From the NCBI GenBank assembly GCA_009192285.1, contig CM018606.1:310001-374000 (forward strand): a stretch of DNA of 64,000 nucleotides. Direction: 5' to 3'. How positions within the stretch are numbered: the first letter of the stretch is position 1; every line of letters begins with the position of its first letter. The DNA is from Morchella semilibera. Lineage: Eukaryota; Ascomycota; Pezizomycetes; Pezizales; Morchellaceae. Both the position numbers and the translations under genes were made by a program. Below, in pieces: positions 36,137 through 47,430 of the stretch. The notes under the pieces are model-generated. The model had not been told where the DNA came from and made no database searches. It saw only the letters and a list, made by a program, of their open reading frames with translations.

Positions 36137-38821
36137 ATGGCGGACTTCGTATCCACGCTAGACGATGAGCAACGTCGTCTTTTTGAACGATTCCAGCAAG
36201 AGACACATCAGCAAATGCAGCAACAGATGCAGGAATATTTGCAACAACTAAAAAAGAAGATAGCACAGAAACAAGTGAGTGCTGCTGATATGGGTTGTAG
36301 CCGGTGGTGATGATTAGTGACGCATTGCTAAATAAACGGAATCAATTTATAGAGAGAACCAGAGAGATGCTCATCCGACAAATCCGATGATAATGATTCG
36401 GATGATGATAGTGACAGTTCACAAGATAGTGAGATAGAGAACAGGACAATCAGTGAACAGCAGGTGGTCAACCTACTTGGCGTAGCAGATAAACGTCCGG
36501 TTTGGATGCAAATGGGTTTTAGCTCCTACAAGAATGATCCGCAAGAGCATGCACAGTATCTAAAAGCTAGACGTATCGCCAAAGCTGCCCTTGCTGAGCC
36601 ACCTTATCCATTCAAGATAAGTATGAGATGGAGTTCCGTCAAGAGCAAGTCAACAAGGGAGTCCCTCATCAATAAGGTCATAGAAGCATTGAAACCCGCA
36701 GAGTATAGCAGGTCAGTTGCTCTTGCTATCATTCTCTCCTTAACCCACAACCGTCGAAGGAATAGGAACAGAGAGAAGAACTGGGAAATCAAGAAAAACA
36801 ATGGGACCATCCGAAGGGGTAGGCCTCCAACCAGTGGAAAGTACATGGGTAGAGGAAAGAAGAATACTGCTACTACCAATAGTACGGTTGTGGCCAGACC
36901 GACCAATGTTGGTCGTGATGCTCGTGCAAAAGCTTCTACTAACCCAGTGGCTCGTGTTGCTCGTGTTGCTGCTCCTCCAGCTCCTTTGGTTGCTGCTCCT
37001 CCAGCTGCTCGTTTGGCTCCTCCAGCTGCTCGTTTGGCTCCTCCAGCTGCTCGTTTGGCTCCCCCGGTTGCCCGTTTGGCTCCTCCGGTTGCACCTCCTA
37101 TTGCCCCTTCTGCTCCCATTGCTACCCATCCTATCCCTATCTCCCAAGCCCCAGCCCAAACACATGTTGCTTGTCCAGTCCCAGACTCAACAAACTCCGC
37201 TCCGTTAACTGGTGCAGCAAAGAGGCCACGTGGCAGGCCTCCAAAACCACCTACAGAGGCGAAGTTAAAGGCACTTGCAAAGAAAGAAGCTGCTACTGCA
37301 AAAAGACTAGCAGCAGCAGAACAAAAGGCTGCTACTGCAGCCGTCAAGAATGCTGCAAAAGGGAAAAAGGATACCAGAGCGGGAAAGGTTAACCTTGACT
37401 CTACACAGACGACCCAACAAGGGAATGAAGCTTCATCATGGGACTCAGCCCCTAGACAATCAATACAACCATCGGGATTCACCCCCGACTATTATATGAG
37501 AGGAGCTAAAGAGAATACGGTGATAGATGTGAAGGATCGATACAACGTAAGAAAGAATGGAAACCTATCGGTATTCTCAAAGATCTGGCCATATCGTAAG
37601 TTCCGCGAGGAATGGGATAACAATGATTGCTGGTATCAGTTCAGGAAAGGACCAAAGAACCTGCTTGACGACGAGGATAAGTACAGCAGATTTATTGTCA
37701 TGTTGTCCGATAAGGGAATGCCAGATATGTGGACACATAGTGACCACGACTTCTCTGATGGAGAAGAGCAGACTACCGAAAGGCAGTTGTCTACAGAAGA
37801 GGTAAGCCACAATACACCGCTACGAATGTGGCTTGATACTAATATATTGTTAGACCGAGTATATACGAGACTTTAGTCAATTCGAAGATCTCAGTTCACA
37901 GTACTATGGAGCAGCAAGGAACAATAGATTTCAAAACAATTATACTCAACGGGCCGCTGTTCCTGTTGGTACTGTAATGCCCAGTGCTTCCTCAAAAACA
38001 GATGCGCTTACAGTTCCTCCCTTGCAACCTTCTATACCAAGAAGCTCGTATAGAAAACCACCATCTTTTAGGCTCCCGTTGGTAGTGGAGGAACCTGCAA
38101 GCAGCTTTGATCCTACTCCCCCTACTGCATCTATTCTAGGTTATAAAAGTGGCCATGATCGTGGCCGTGGCCGTGGCCGTGTAACCTTCGAAACATATAC
38201 CGGTGATTTGAGATCTGAAGGTGGCTTAGGTCACCAGATGCCTACTAGTAGTACCTATAAAAAAGCTACTGCGGCTCCTAAAAAAACACAGAGTAACCTG
38301 TCGATGGGAAAGCATACTATAACCGATCAACAAGAATCAGATAATGGAACACCACAGCCAGGACAGCAGATGCCGAGTACAGTTCATGAATTTGATGATG
38401 CATTCAAACCTTTACCAAGCATATACTCAATGGCAAAGCGGTCTGCACTGCCACTCCCACCGAAAACACCAACTGCTACAATTCCGGACCCAATGGCGCC
38501 AATCCCCAAGACATACAATAGAAAAACAGCCTTACCAGCAACAATGATGGCACCGCCCCAGATGGATGAAACACCACTACCAGATACATCAGTGGTTCAA
38601 GTGCCGGCTACCACAGGTATACGTAGGTCTACGAGGATGAAAAGGAAGACGATTAGTGACGACCTGACATTGTATGAGATTGTTCAGGAGAAACGTAAGA
38701 GGAAGATCGGACAGACGTAAGAATACACTGTCCACTTTAATCGCTAATGGTGACGTGTTTACTAATCATACTAAACAGAAAACGTCGCGCTGTTCTTAAA
38801 ACCATCAGGCAAGAAGACTAA
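36137..38821 (+). CDS. AT-hook accessory protein of the CACTA element, 814 aa, four exons
   Basis: Exons are 36137-36274, 36353-37801, 37902-38716 and 38779-38821. Introns use GTGAGT, GTAAGC and GTAAGA donors and phases agree, ending KRRAVLKTIRQED. Exon 1 (MADFVSTLDDEQRRLFERFQ) is a Gln-rich helix that could form a coiled coil. Residues about 50-80 are Ser/Asp-rich. AT-hook cores occur as RRGRPP (about residue 200) and PRGRPPKPP (about 336). An Ala/Pro array of APPAARL units (21-bp DNA repeats, 36967-37110) covers about residues 251-300, followed by a Lys/Ala helix. RGRGRG near residue 615 is coded by GGCCGT repeats. The position and DNA-binding motifs suggest a TnpA-like role, binding the AT-rich subterminal arms; this is inference, and no sequence relation to plant TnpA is claimed. 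The upstream ATG at 36080 was rejected because its frame runs past the splice site. Confidence 0.8.
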
Positions 38822-40043
38822 AAAATCAGCCATACATTATAGCATACTTCAAATGCTATACTTAATAATGCAAAAGCGAATACTCGAAAGTATTTGAGAA
38901 TGGGTAGGAGAATGAATAGGAGAATGTATGAACGAATGAATACATTCGGGTATACGATGGTCAACTATAAAACTAGTTAAAGAATACGGTAATGGCAGTA
39001 GTAACTTGCGATTTTTAAACTAACAGATATTGCATGGAAAGGGATACAAGACGGGAGATATTACAATGTGCTGTTTATACTACTAAAGAGGGCATGTTAT
39101 TGCTTGTTATAATGAGTGCTTTTGATACTAATTAAAAGCATAACGGAAAAGATGTGTCAATTGATACTTGAAATAATATACAAGAGGCTACTGTCTTTTG
39201 ATCAAAAAGTATATAATGAAAGGAAGGAAAAAATAGATACATTAGAGAATACATATACACATCAATCGGAGGGTATATTCAAGACTAATACTATTCCTAC
39301 AATAAATAATAAATCAAAGAATACGAATAGAGATTGATCAGATCATATAATATCATGCTTCAATAGAGAAATACCCGACGATATATAAGGATACATCAAA
39401 TACCACACATATGGCTAGATGTAATAATCTATTAAAGAGAGCGGTTGAAGAGTATACGAAGGATAAATAATATGCCCGCCTGAGCATATATGCACGTAAT
39501 ATAACAATAGATAGTGATACTTAAGTATATGCTTTTATATATACTACCATATATACATTGAGCTTGCTGCTGGTAACATTGGCCACATGCCAGTGCATAT
39601 ATATACAACGATTATATATCAAAAAATGCACATATTCTATCCTTTTATTCACACTCAATTATAGCATCTAAAGCATCCATTACAACACATATTGATACAA
39701 CCATTGCGCTAAATACCAACAGCAGACGCATATGGCCCGACCCTGGCGGTACGAGGGAAAAGGATAGATATAAGGATCGGGAAATGGACACGGAATTATT
39801 AATACCCGATAAATAAAAATGGGAAAAGTGTAAAATTAAACGACAAAATGAACTTAAGATTCATTTACAGATTCGTTTCCCCATACTAATTTGATACATT
39901 TACAGCTAACGAAAAGATACTTTAACAAACACATTAATAGTGATTCATTTCACTAACATACGTAAAATGAGAAATTGATTCATTTACAGATACATTTATA
40001 GAACCTGTAGAGACGGGTAAGCCCATTAATGCAGGGAATAGTG
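38822..40043. repeat. right subterminal arm of the CACTA element
   Basis: About 1.2 kb, AT-rich, no gene. Here the plus strand is purine-rich (AAAGGATAG, GAAAAGATACTTTAAC, GAAAGTATTTGAGAATGGG), the complement of the left arm's pyrimidine motifs. The two arms are therefore loosely inverted. GATTCATTTAC-type motifs recur at 39859, 39941 and 39977, close to the proposed end. Confidence 0.55.
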
Positions 40044-41261
40044 ACCTCGTGGAAGGTGATGAGCTCGGGAGATCTCGAGAGGGGCGGCTTATATATAGGG
40101 CGCGGCCCGGGCGGCAATTCATTAATATACATGTAGTATACGTACTTGCCCTAGCAATTATTAATTAGTGTTTGCGTTAAGGCATGTAGATATTGACCGC
40201 CGGAGGAATGATCAGAATACAGATCTTAAAGATCCCTCGAAGTATATTCAAAGTAACAAAAGATGAGAATGTATAAAATCAGTATAGCTATATAGATGTC
40301 GAAGGCAATTAGGATGATGCACATGAGCTCTGTCTAAAATATGTTATTTATTGCGACTGATCATATTAGGTCACGTCAAGGTTAGGATCAATCTCGAGAT
40401 CTAGACGCCATCGAACAGTAGTCATACGGGTAAGTTATTCCTAGTAGGCTCATGATCACCAGCTTACTTGGTACTCCCCGAATACAAAAGTTATGTGAAG
40501 ATTAATTCTTTCATCTTGATAAAAGTGGTCCCTAAGGGATCCGGGATTTGATTTGCCCAAACCAATGCATGGTCGTTCGGAATCGCCTACTTGATCCTAG
40601 TCTTTCCTTATCCCCGCCTTTGATGAATTTCTAGGTGAGTTTTCATTCGTATGAAACAGTGAATATACATATGCCCAACTCTGTGGACTCAGAGACACTT
40701 GGGCCCACCCCCGCGGAACCGGATACATTCTATATTTATAAATTATAAAGTGAATATCACAGGCTATTCACTCTTGGCTTAAAATACGAAGGAGTGGAGT
40801 TTAAGACTTCGAGGTGTTGTACATTCGCCTTTATAGAGACTCGGTCACACAAAACATCCAAAAGGGAAATTTAAACGTCATGCGGCAGTATTCAGCACCC
40901 ACAACGACGTATCTAAGCACATCTCCAGATCCAACAGTAGAATAAGCATGCAGCCAGTCTCACACAAATTTATCCTTGGACGGATAAAACTTGTCAAATC
41001 CTCGGCATCCCTCTCCCAGCTAATTCTAATATTAACCTCTTGTGGCAATTGCTTGAAACTTTTGTTTAATTCCGTTGTTGCTGTTTAGATCTACCGTATT
41101 AACAAGCAATACAATAGTCAAAATTAAGTTAAGGGATCGGTAACTCACAAGCCGGTGCGGCTGTGACAAGATTGGACACCAGGATAAAAGCAGCATGTCG
41201 ACTCACACATATATACACACCTATTAGTAGCATCTAGTACGTCAGACATCCACCTCATTTA

Positions 41262-41531
41262 GGGAATTCTTTCCCTGCAGCGCCGCAATTCTTTGAATCA
41301 ACGCACGATTGGATCAAAGATCGGGCATCTCCGAGGTTCCTGCAGAAATCTCTTGACAATTGACTCAGCAAGAAGCGGACAACCAATGGTTGCTCCATGG
41401 CCACTGTCAAGAAAAATAAACAAGCCTGAGACCGCATTACAAATCACGGAGAGTCCTCCGGGATTTGAAAACGTGATGGCATGATTCCAAAACTCAAACT
41501 CTTGTATCAATTGCAAGTGAGGCGAAAACAT
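41262..41531 (-). pseudogene. possible protein-coding remnant
   Basis: A minus-strand open stretch reads HAITFSNPGGLSVICNAVSG and LLAESIVKRFLQEPRRCPIF. After a frame change it continues RIAALQGKNSLNEVDV to a stop. The composition looks like real protein and is unlike the AT-rich surroundings, but no start, splice sites or family could be assigned. It may be a fragment of a once functional host gene. Confidence 0.3.
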
Positions 41532-44113
41532 ACGACGGGCCTTAGATCATGATCACCCAAAGCGCCACCGGCCTTGGCAAATATGTACTGATTGGTTTAC
41601 TGTAGACGAAAATCTAGAATTCGCTCAAGATTCTAGAAGGACTATAACTAATCAAGATTACAGCCAAGGGCCAAGCTAGAGGCTTGAATAAATCTCGGGG
41701 ATGGAGATAGGCGCGCAGCGGCGATATAAATTTCTAGGTCTTCAGTTGGTGAGATATCTAGTAGCTAGGCAGCTCTTATCTTCTCCAGTTAACAGCCAAG
41801 AGAAGCAGGTACAAGTGAAGGCAATGGCTCTGGTTAGTTAGTTACGGATGACCTATCAAGGTCAAACACACGTAAGGAAGTAAGGCATGGTATTAGAATT
41901 CATGAAATGATATATATATAGCGTACTTGATGATTAAATTCCCGATTTATCTGCACTATCCTATACGAGGGGGTCAAGGAGCCCGAATGACACATGAATC
42001 GGCCAACTCTTCCCCGTTTGTGCTCAAGAGCCAACCTTATCGTCCCCAGCGCCTTCATTTCTGACTGATAATTATTGACGGAAATAGAGCAGTGATAACA
42101 GAGAGGTTTTGCAGCCGGCGCATGTACTTGTATCCGCGTCAGGGGTTCAGGCCACGTTGATCAGAGACACGAAGCCTCTATTAAAAGTTGAGGGTGTTAA
42201 TGGAGAAGTTAGTATGTGTTACTAAATCACACTGGCAATCTAGACAAACCAGATGATTGGCTATACACTAGGAGTAAGCTAGTTATGAAAATGATGTGCA
42301 TTTTGGACGGACAAAAGAGAGGTGAAGTATAACCCAGCTTGCAAAAACCCCCGATTTTGTGCTCTCTACCCCTAAACCCTGTCACTAGTACGCACTCCCG
42401 TTCTAATATATGTGTCTATATCATTAATTTACAGCTAGTGGTCTCACACATCCTTATGGGCCGGAGTAGGGGCGTCTCTACCTACTCGGTCTTATGATAT
42501 ATATACTCTGACACATATAGAAAGTTTTTATTACAAAGGCTAGCAGCATTGCAATATATTAGGCCCTAATTAATTGAATCATACACCAGCCGCCTTAGGT
42601 ACGTTTTGGGTCGCGCCGAAGACGCGGATTGACCATATACATGAAGGAGGGTCATGTGCTATTCACGTCATCGCGATATATTATCGATATCCCGCGGCCC
42701 ACCATCTCTAGCTCTCACCATCGAGTCGATCGCGAAGAAAGGTGCATAATAGGTGAGTGTACCGCGTACCTACGTAGAGATATGTGAGTCGAAAAATCCG
42801 ACTAGTATCCCCGATTTACCGATAGGTCGTATATATAGATATAGCTAAGAGTAAATATTATCCGTTTTCATGACTCCGCCCTTCGGAGATTGTGCCAGCC
42901 TCACAATCTCTGTAGTTGTAGCACATATTGTGATCACGGATTAATGTTACACGATTTTTTTTTTTAGCTGCCTATGCCCGACTCATGATCACCCATTACC
43001 CACACTGATCCTGTTCTCCGATACCGATAACGGTAGTTGACAGTACTTGGCCCTACTAGGATCTGGGATAAGGGCTGTCGACGAACTATACCTGGTGGAA
43101 AGCAGAGATCCAAGTCCAATGATATCGTTCGCCCTGTCCACCACCGATTGAGGCAGAGGATCTACCGCCGAGCGAAACGCACTACGGGGTATTGGTGGCA
43201 CTGGGTTCTGACGGACAAGGGTTTAGAAAGAATATGGAAGCCAAGAATGAAGATCAGACAATACTTCCTCAACTACATACATGCGCGCCTGGGGGTTTGA
43301 AGATCATTGAGTTACAGCTCTAGAGGACCTTGACAGTTTGGCCGCTTTTTTTGCCTTGTCTTATCTCTTACGCCTGAGGCTTAGGCCGGAGAACCTCCCC
43401 TTTCTCTATTATACAGGCAGTTTGGAAATTGATATTTAGACGCCTTGTATCTGGACTTACCAACTACATGTAGCTGCTTGATCCCATTGCGCAGATGTGC
43501 TTCCCCTCCCTCATGCATTAAGGCCCTGGCAGCCCCTTTCCCAGCGCTCATCTTTAGCTTAGTGAACAGGGTGCGTTGCTTGATTGAGCGAGGACTGCTG
43601 GAGGTAATGGTGATAAGTATTCCACATACATATTATGTGTTGGTTTTTGGGGTTGTGGGAGTTTTGGGCCAGTAACTAATGAGATCATATATATGGCGCC
43701 AGGACAGACCATAGAGGTACGGGTGGTCCAAGGGCTGCTGGTGCTGCTATATATATGGCGTAATACATGTAAAGTACATATACTTATAATAACTCCATTC
43801 ACAAAGAAACTTCGCACAGAGGAGTTTCGAAACAAATGAAACTCGTCTTAATTATCTAGCATTTAATTAATGATATAATACTGGCCAAATTTATAGATAT
43901 AAAATATAGCTTATACTGAACCAATTATTCGAGATTTAAGTAAACGCCTTTGTGGTGTAACTTATAAACCAAGCCACTCGATGTGAGTCATGAACCACAG
44001 GGGTAAAGATCGATATATAACATATATCTACACTTATATAGCTTATCATCGCTGCCTGATCATGAGCAAATATGTTCCGCGCCCGCTTTCGCCCTACATT
44101 AGGCCCTCCACGC

Positions 44114-44213
44114 AAAAGACCCCAGAGTCTTTTTCCAGTAATTAGAACCCGATTGGTGCCTATCCTCCATCAACAAATATTTACTCAAGTAGAAAAAGAC
44201 TCTGGAGTCTTTT
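44114..44213. repeat. 100-bp hairpin with 22-bp arms
   Basis: The left arm (44114-44135) and right arm (44192-44213) are inverted copies differing at one base; the shared core is CCAGAGTCTTTTTC. The loop is about 56 bases. It may be a small MITE or a structured transcript end. Confidence 0.65.
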
Positions 44214-44767
44214 ATTGTCCTGTTACGGTAGGGAAGGTCCGGTTTCTAGAATAAACCATCCGATATTATCGAGCCCAAGGCATTTGCGTTATTTCCTGGG
44301 GCCGGTGAGATAGCCGTTGACTCCACTGATAAAAACTGGGCCCTTTTTAGAACACACACTTTACGGTAAGCAAATCATTGTGCTCTCATCGGGTACTCTA
44401 CTTTATTCATAATGAATTATCTGTCATGCAGCTAGATGTCGATCATCAGATCACGTGCGCGACACAAGTCATTATCTATCACTCGTACGAGGTATGTGCG
44501 CCTGATATGGTGGACGTACGCCATGTAAACACCTCCAGTTCAATACCCGGAGGCAAGTTTACGTTATTATAGATTTATAATCTTTGACGTATTTCCTAGG
44601 AACGAATTCCATACACATAGTCACAGGGCCTCTTAACATGCGTGCCATATGGCTTATCGCTCTAGGGGAACAAGAATGATAACGTTATTTTTTAATATGA
44701 TATCTTAATTTGCGAGGGGTATATACGTTTGGGACTTCCTTGATAGAACCTCTAGCCAGGTAAATGG

Positions 44768-44919
44768 TACTGTCACTCACTGGGTATTGACGGACACTGG
44801 GTTTCGACTGACAGGGGCTTTTTGCCCAATAAGAGCAAACAAACTTGGCTTGGCCGTTTCTCTTTAGTACTGGGATCCATCAACACCCAGTATCCGTCGT
44901 TACCCCGTGAACGACGGTA
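44768..44919. mobile_element. MITE, copy 1 of a two-copy family
   Basis: 152 bp with inverted ends. The left end starts TACTGTCACTCACTGGG, and the right end read inward starts TACCGTCGTTCACGGGG, followed in both by GACGGA-CTGGGT blocks. The TA at each tip fits a Tc1/mariner-type target duplication. The second copy is at 59553-59682. Confidence 0.7.
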
Positions 44920-46656
44920 GCTAGCTAGGTTTCCCCCAGGCGGCGGTGCGACCTCAAGCGAGGGAGATCGCACCTCTAAGACTTGAAACCTTTCTGGACA
45001 TCCTCTTAATATACTACAATACATGTATTCATCTCGCTAATTTGTAGCAAGTAGATCATCGCGTGGCTACATGTAAGCCTCGAAACAAATTAACGCCCAA
45101 TGGTCCCTGCATATATATTAAATGCTAGGATATATCAACCATATCCCTGTCAAAGGATGAATAAACGTCTAAGCCCTCTTTCAATTCACCTGAGGACCAA
45201 GAGACAATAGGATAGAAAATACCCGTGATAGCGGTGCATAACTACTCCACCTATGTGCAGCCCAAGTTGGCGGTAAATGACGCATACTATGTAATTAACT
45301 AGTGGTGTCCAGCATTTATGTATGTGTATTACGTATTCAATCCAGGATTTAGCCTCTGGAGAACCTATTCACATGTACTTATAAAGATCAACCCATGTGC
45401 CTGGAGGTTCTGCAGCAATGTTTCAAGTGATTTCTGACAAACGGAGGCCAATGCCCTCATGATCAGATTACTGCCTAGGTGAACAGCTGTGCGCGGGTAT
45501 GACTCGAGTCCACAACGTTGTTTTATCACGTTAGCGCTGGTGAAAATAAAACAGTACTAGCGCCTCACGTGAACTCACCCCACCTTTGGCGTATGATGTG
45601 CACAGCTAGCTAGCTGGGATCCTCAAAGGGAAAATAACCGCCTTAGCTGTAAGCTATAAATTCACAGGGTATCACTCGGTCGTTCCCAATTTGCCTTAGA
45701 ACCGTCACTGTGTAACTTCCCCAAAAGCTTGGTGTTTTATTCCAAATACGGTTAATTACGTAGTAAGTACAACATGCAAGTAGGTGTTGTATTTCTTTTT
45801 TGCACTGCCCTCTTTCCCGGGTACTAGGGAAGGCACCAGAAAACTTCACGGAACAGTGCCGCAGGTGGCATAGATCTAGAGTCAACTGCCTATCGCTGTT
45901 GTTCCATTAGACATCTAGCGCTAGTCGGCCCAACACCCGAAAACTCAACCCATCTCTGAGCTTGCTTCACCATCGATTGGAATATAATGGTTTTGTACCT
46001 CATATTATAATAAATATCTGAATTTTTTGGAAAGAATATAATTAATAACGACTCTCACTACATATAAGATAAGAAATGAATTATTAGTTAGGTTCACTTA
46101 GAAGATTGGGGGGGGGGCCACTGTGAGAAATGATAAACCCTGAGTTAAAGTTACTAGTATGGGAGGACTAGCTAAGACGAATTTCTAAAAAGAAACCGAA
46201 GAAGAGTTGTTTCATGTGCCCCGGTTAGTGATAAAATCCGGGCCAGCACCTAATTTCCAGCGTAAACTATTTCCTACCTAGGCAGGTCATTATTCAGGGT
46301 ACTACAAACTCCGGGTTCTCCATCTGAGCATACCCATAGGAAGCTCGTCGGGCCTCGGATATATAAATATATTGGGAAATCTCTAACAATAGAGCATTAT
46401 AGAGGGATTATAGCATAAAGAGAAGCGAATGAAATAGAGAATACCAGCTAGCTCTATTTATAGGAAATTCTAGATAAATATGCAGAAATGACAAGGAAGC
46501 ACAGTAACAAAAAACCTCTAAACTCCGTTTACTGAACCCTCCATACCCCCTTGATGGATGAAAAAGAAAGAGAAAGAAATACAGGTTATATAAAGCACAT
46601 TTTCAAAAAAATAATAACCCAGATAAAAAGATAAAAGATCGTTCGGAACACGATTC

Positions 46657-47430
46657 TCAGCCAAGACTCGAAACAACCATAACCTCAACAGAAAACAGTT
46701 TCCCAAACTCAATGAGCTTTCTGGAGAGCTCATCCTTCTGGAATCCGTCGTTCCTAACGCATATGAGGGCCACCGGCCGGAACTCTTTCTCCGAGATATC
46801 CTTTGGCTTGCAAAGATCTTGCCAGTCTTCCGACTCCCACCATTTTGCTGCTTCTCCTTGAGAGGGTTTCTTGACCGGCATCAACAAGAATTTCAAGACC
46901 CAAGTGACATCTAGTGGTGACCTATTCCCGTCGTACTCATCAAGATAGCCTTTGAGAATATCAGCTGGACCATTCCCGGAGGGCTGGATGACGGGTGTGG
47001 AAGCTATCATCTGCTTGAATTTCTTTACCGATGGGTGATCGTCCCAGCCGTGAAATATCTGCCCCACTCCATGAACTTCGCAGGGGTGGGCAACTGAGGC
47101 AGAGCTGTATTCTCCAACACAGATCGCTGTCGGTTTTTGACAGGCGGGTCGATTTGTGATGTGCTCCATCCGGCTGTTTAAGAATGAACCCCAGCCATTA
47201 CCTCCAGAGCCCGGGGTCTTGGTTTCGCCCTCTGCAGGCGGCGCACTGAAAACCATTTCAATCTCCGCTGCAGAAAAAACAGGAGATGAAAGGTCATAAA
47301 CAAGATGGGCACAAATGACAGGCCATTTGAAGTGACGGCGTTTTCTTTCTCTGGTTGTAGGAGATAAGGCTTGTTGTGATGAGGCCTGGGATAGGACTTG
47401 AGCGGCCTCAGGATGGTTCATCGAGTTCAT
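46657..47430 (-). CDS. unknown protein, 257 aa
   Basis: Single exon starting MNSMNHPEAAQVLSQASSQQ. Residues 1-30 are polar and basic (TTRERKRRHFKW), and the remainder is mixed and globular-looking (WPVICAHLVYDLSSPVFSAA). The C-terminal RPVALICVRNDGFQKDELSR, then FSVEVMVVSSLG, looks like an alternating strand-helix fold. A second in-frame Met is at residue 4. No family, signal peptide or membrane span is recognised. The clean ORF in AT-rich surroundings supports a real gene. Confidence 0.6.
   Translation of the reverse strand: MNSMNHPEAAQVLSQASSQQALSPTTRERKRRHFKWPVICAHLVYDLSSPVFSAAEIEMVFSAPPAEGETKTPGSGGNGWGSFLNSRMEHITNRPACQKPTAICVGEYSSASVAHPCEVHGVGQIFHGWDDHPSVKKFKQMIASTPVIQPSGNGPADILKGYLDEYDGNRSPLDVTWVLKFLLMPVKKPSQGEAAKWWESEDWQDLCKPKDISEKEFRPVALICVRNDGFQKDELSRKLIEFGKLFSVEVMVVSSLG

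Larger units (their letters stand above)
29799..40043. mobile_element. CACTA (EnSpm) DNA transposon, about 10.2 kb, looks whole
   Basis: Two divergent multi-exon genes (Tnp2-type transposase on minus, AT-hook accessory protein on plus) are flanked by gene-free AT-rich arms with recurring GATTCATTT motifs at both outer edges. The proposed ends are CACTACCAGCTCTGTTAATG at 29799 and, reading inward from the right on the minus strand, CACTATTCCCTGCATTAATG from 40043. They agree at CACTA, at CT and at TTAATG. The flanking 3-mers are ACG (left) and ACC (right), so no exact target duplication is seen and the ends may be off by tens of bases. Both genes read through without breaks, suggesting recent activity. 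Confidence 0.75.
40044..46656. other. gene desert, AT-rich
   Basis: There is no intact gene over about 6.6 kb. Contents: a possible protein remnant at 41262-41531, a hairpin at 44114-44213, a MITE at 44768-44919, and several TACATGTA palindromes (40128, 43465, 43764, 45020, 45068). The rest shows only short ORFs. The AT bias would suit repeat-induced mutation of old repeats, but this was not measured. Confidence 0.5.

Noticed and set aside
36967-37110. CRISPR-like array of 21-bp units
   Set aside because: The units are contiguous, in frame and coding (APPAARL); there are no spacers.
36604-37482. 292-codon minus-strand ORF opposite the accessory gene
   Set aside because: It mirrors the Ala/Pro-coding repeat of the real plus-strand exon; the plus-strand exon joins are phase-consistent.
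29799-40043. LTR, LINE or capsid-bearing element in place of a CACTA transposon
   Set aside because: No reverse transcriptase, integrase, polymerase B or capsid motif was seen; the Tnp2 motifs and divergent gene pair fit CACTA.
43195-43222. Third copy of the TACTGTC MITE
   Set aside because: Only a short CACTGGGTTCTGACGGACA-like segment matches, with no inverted end; too little to call.
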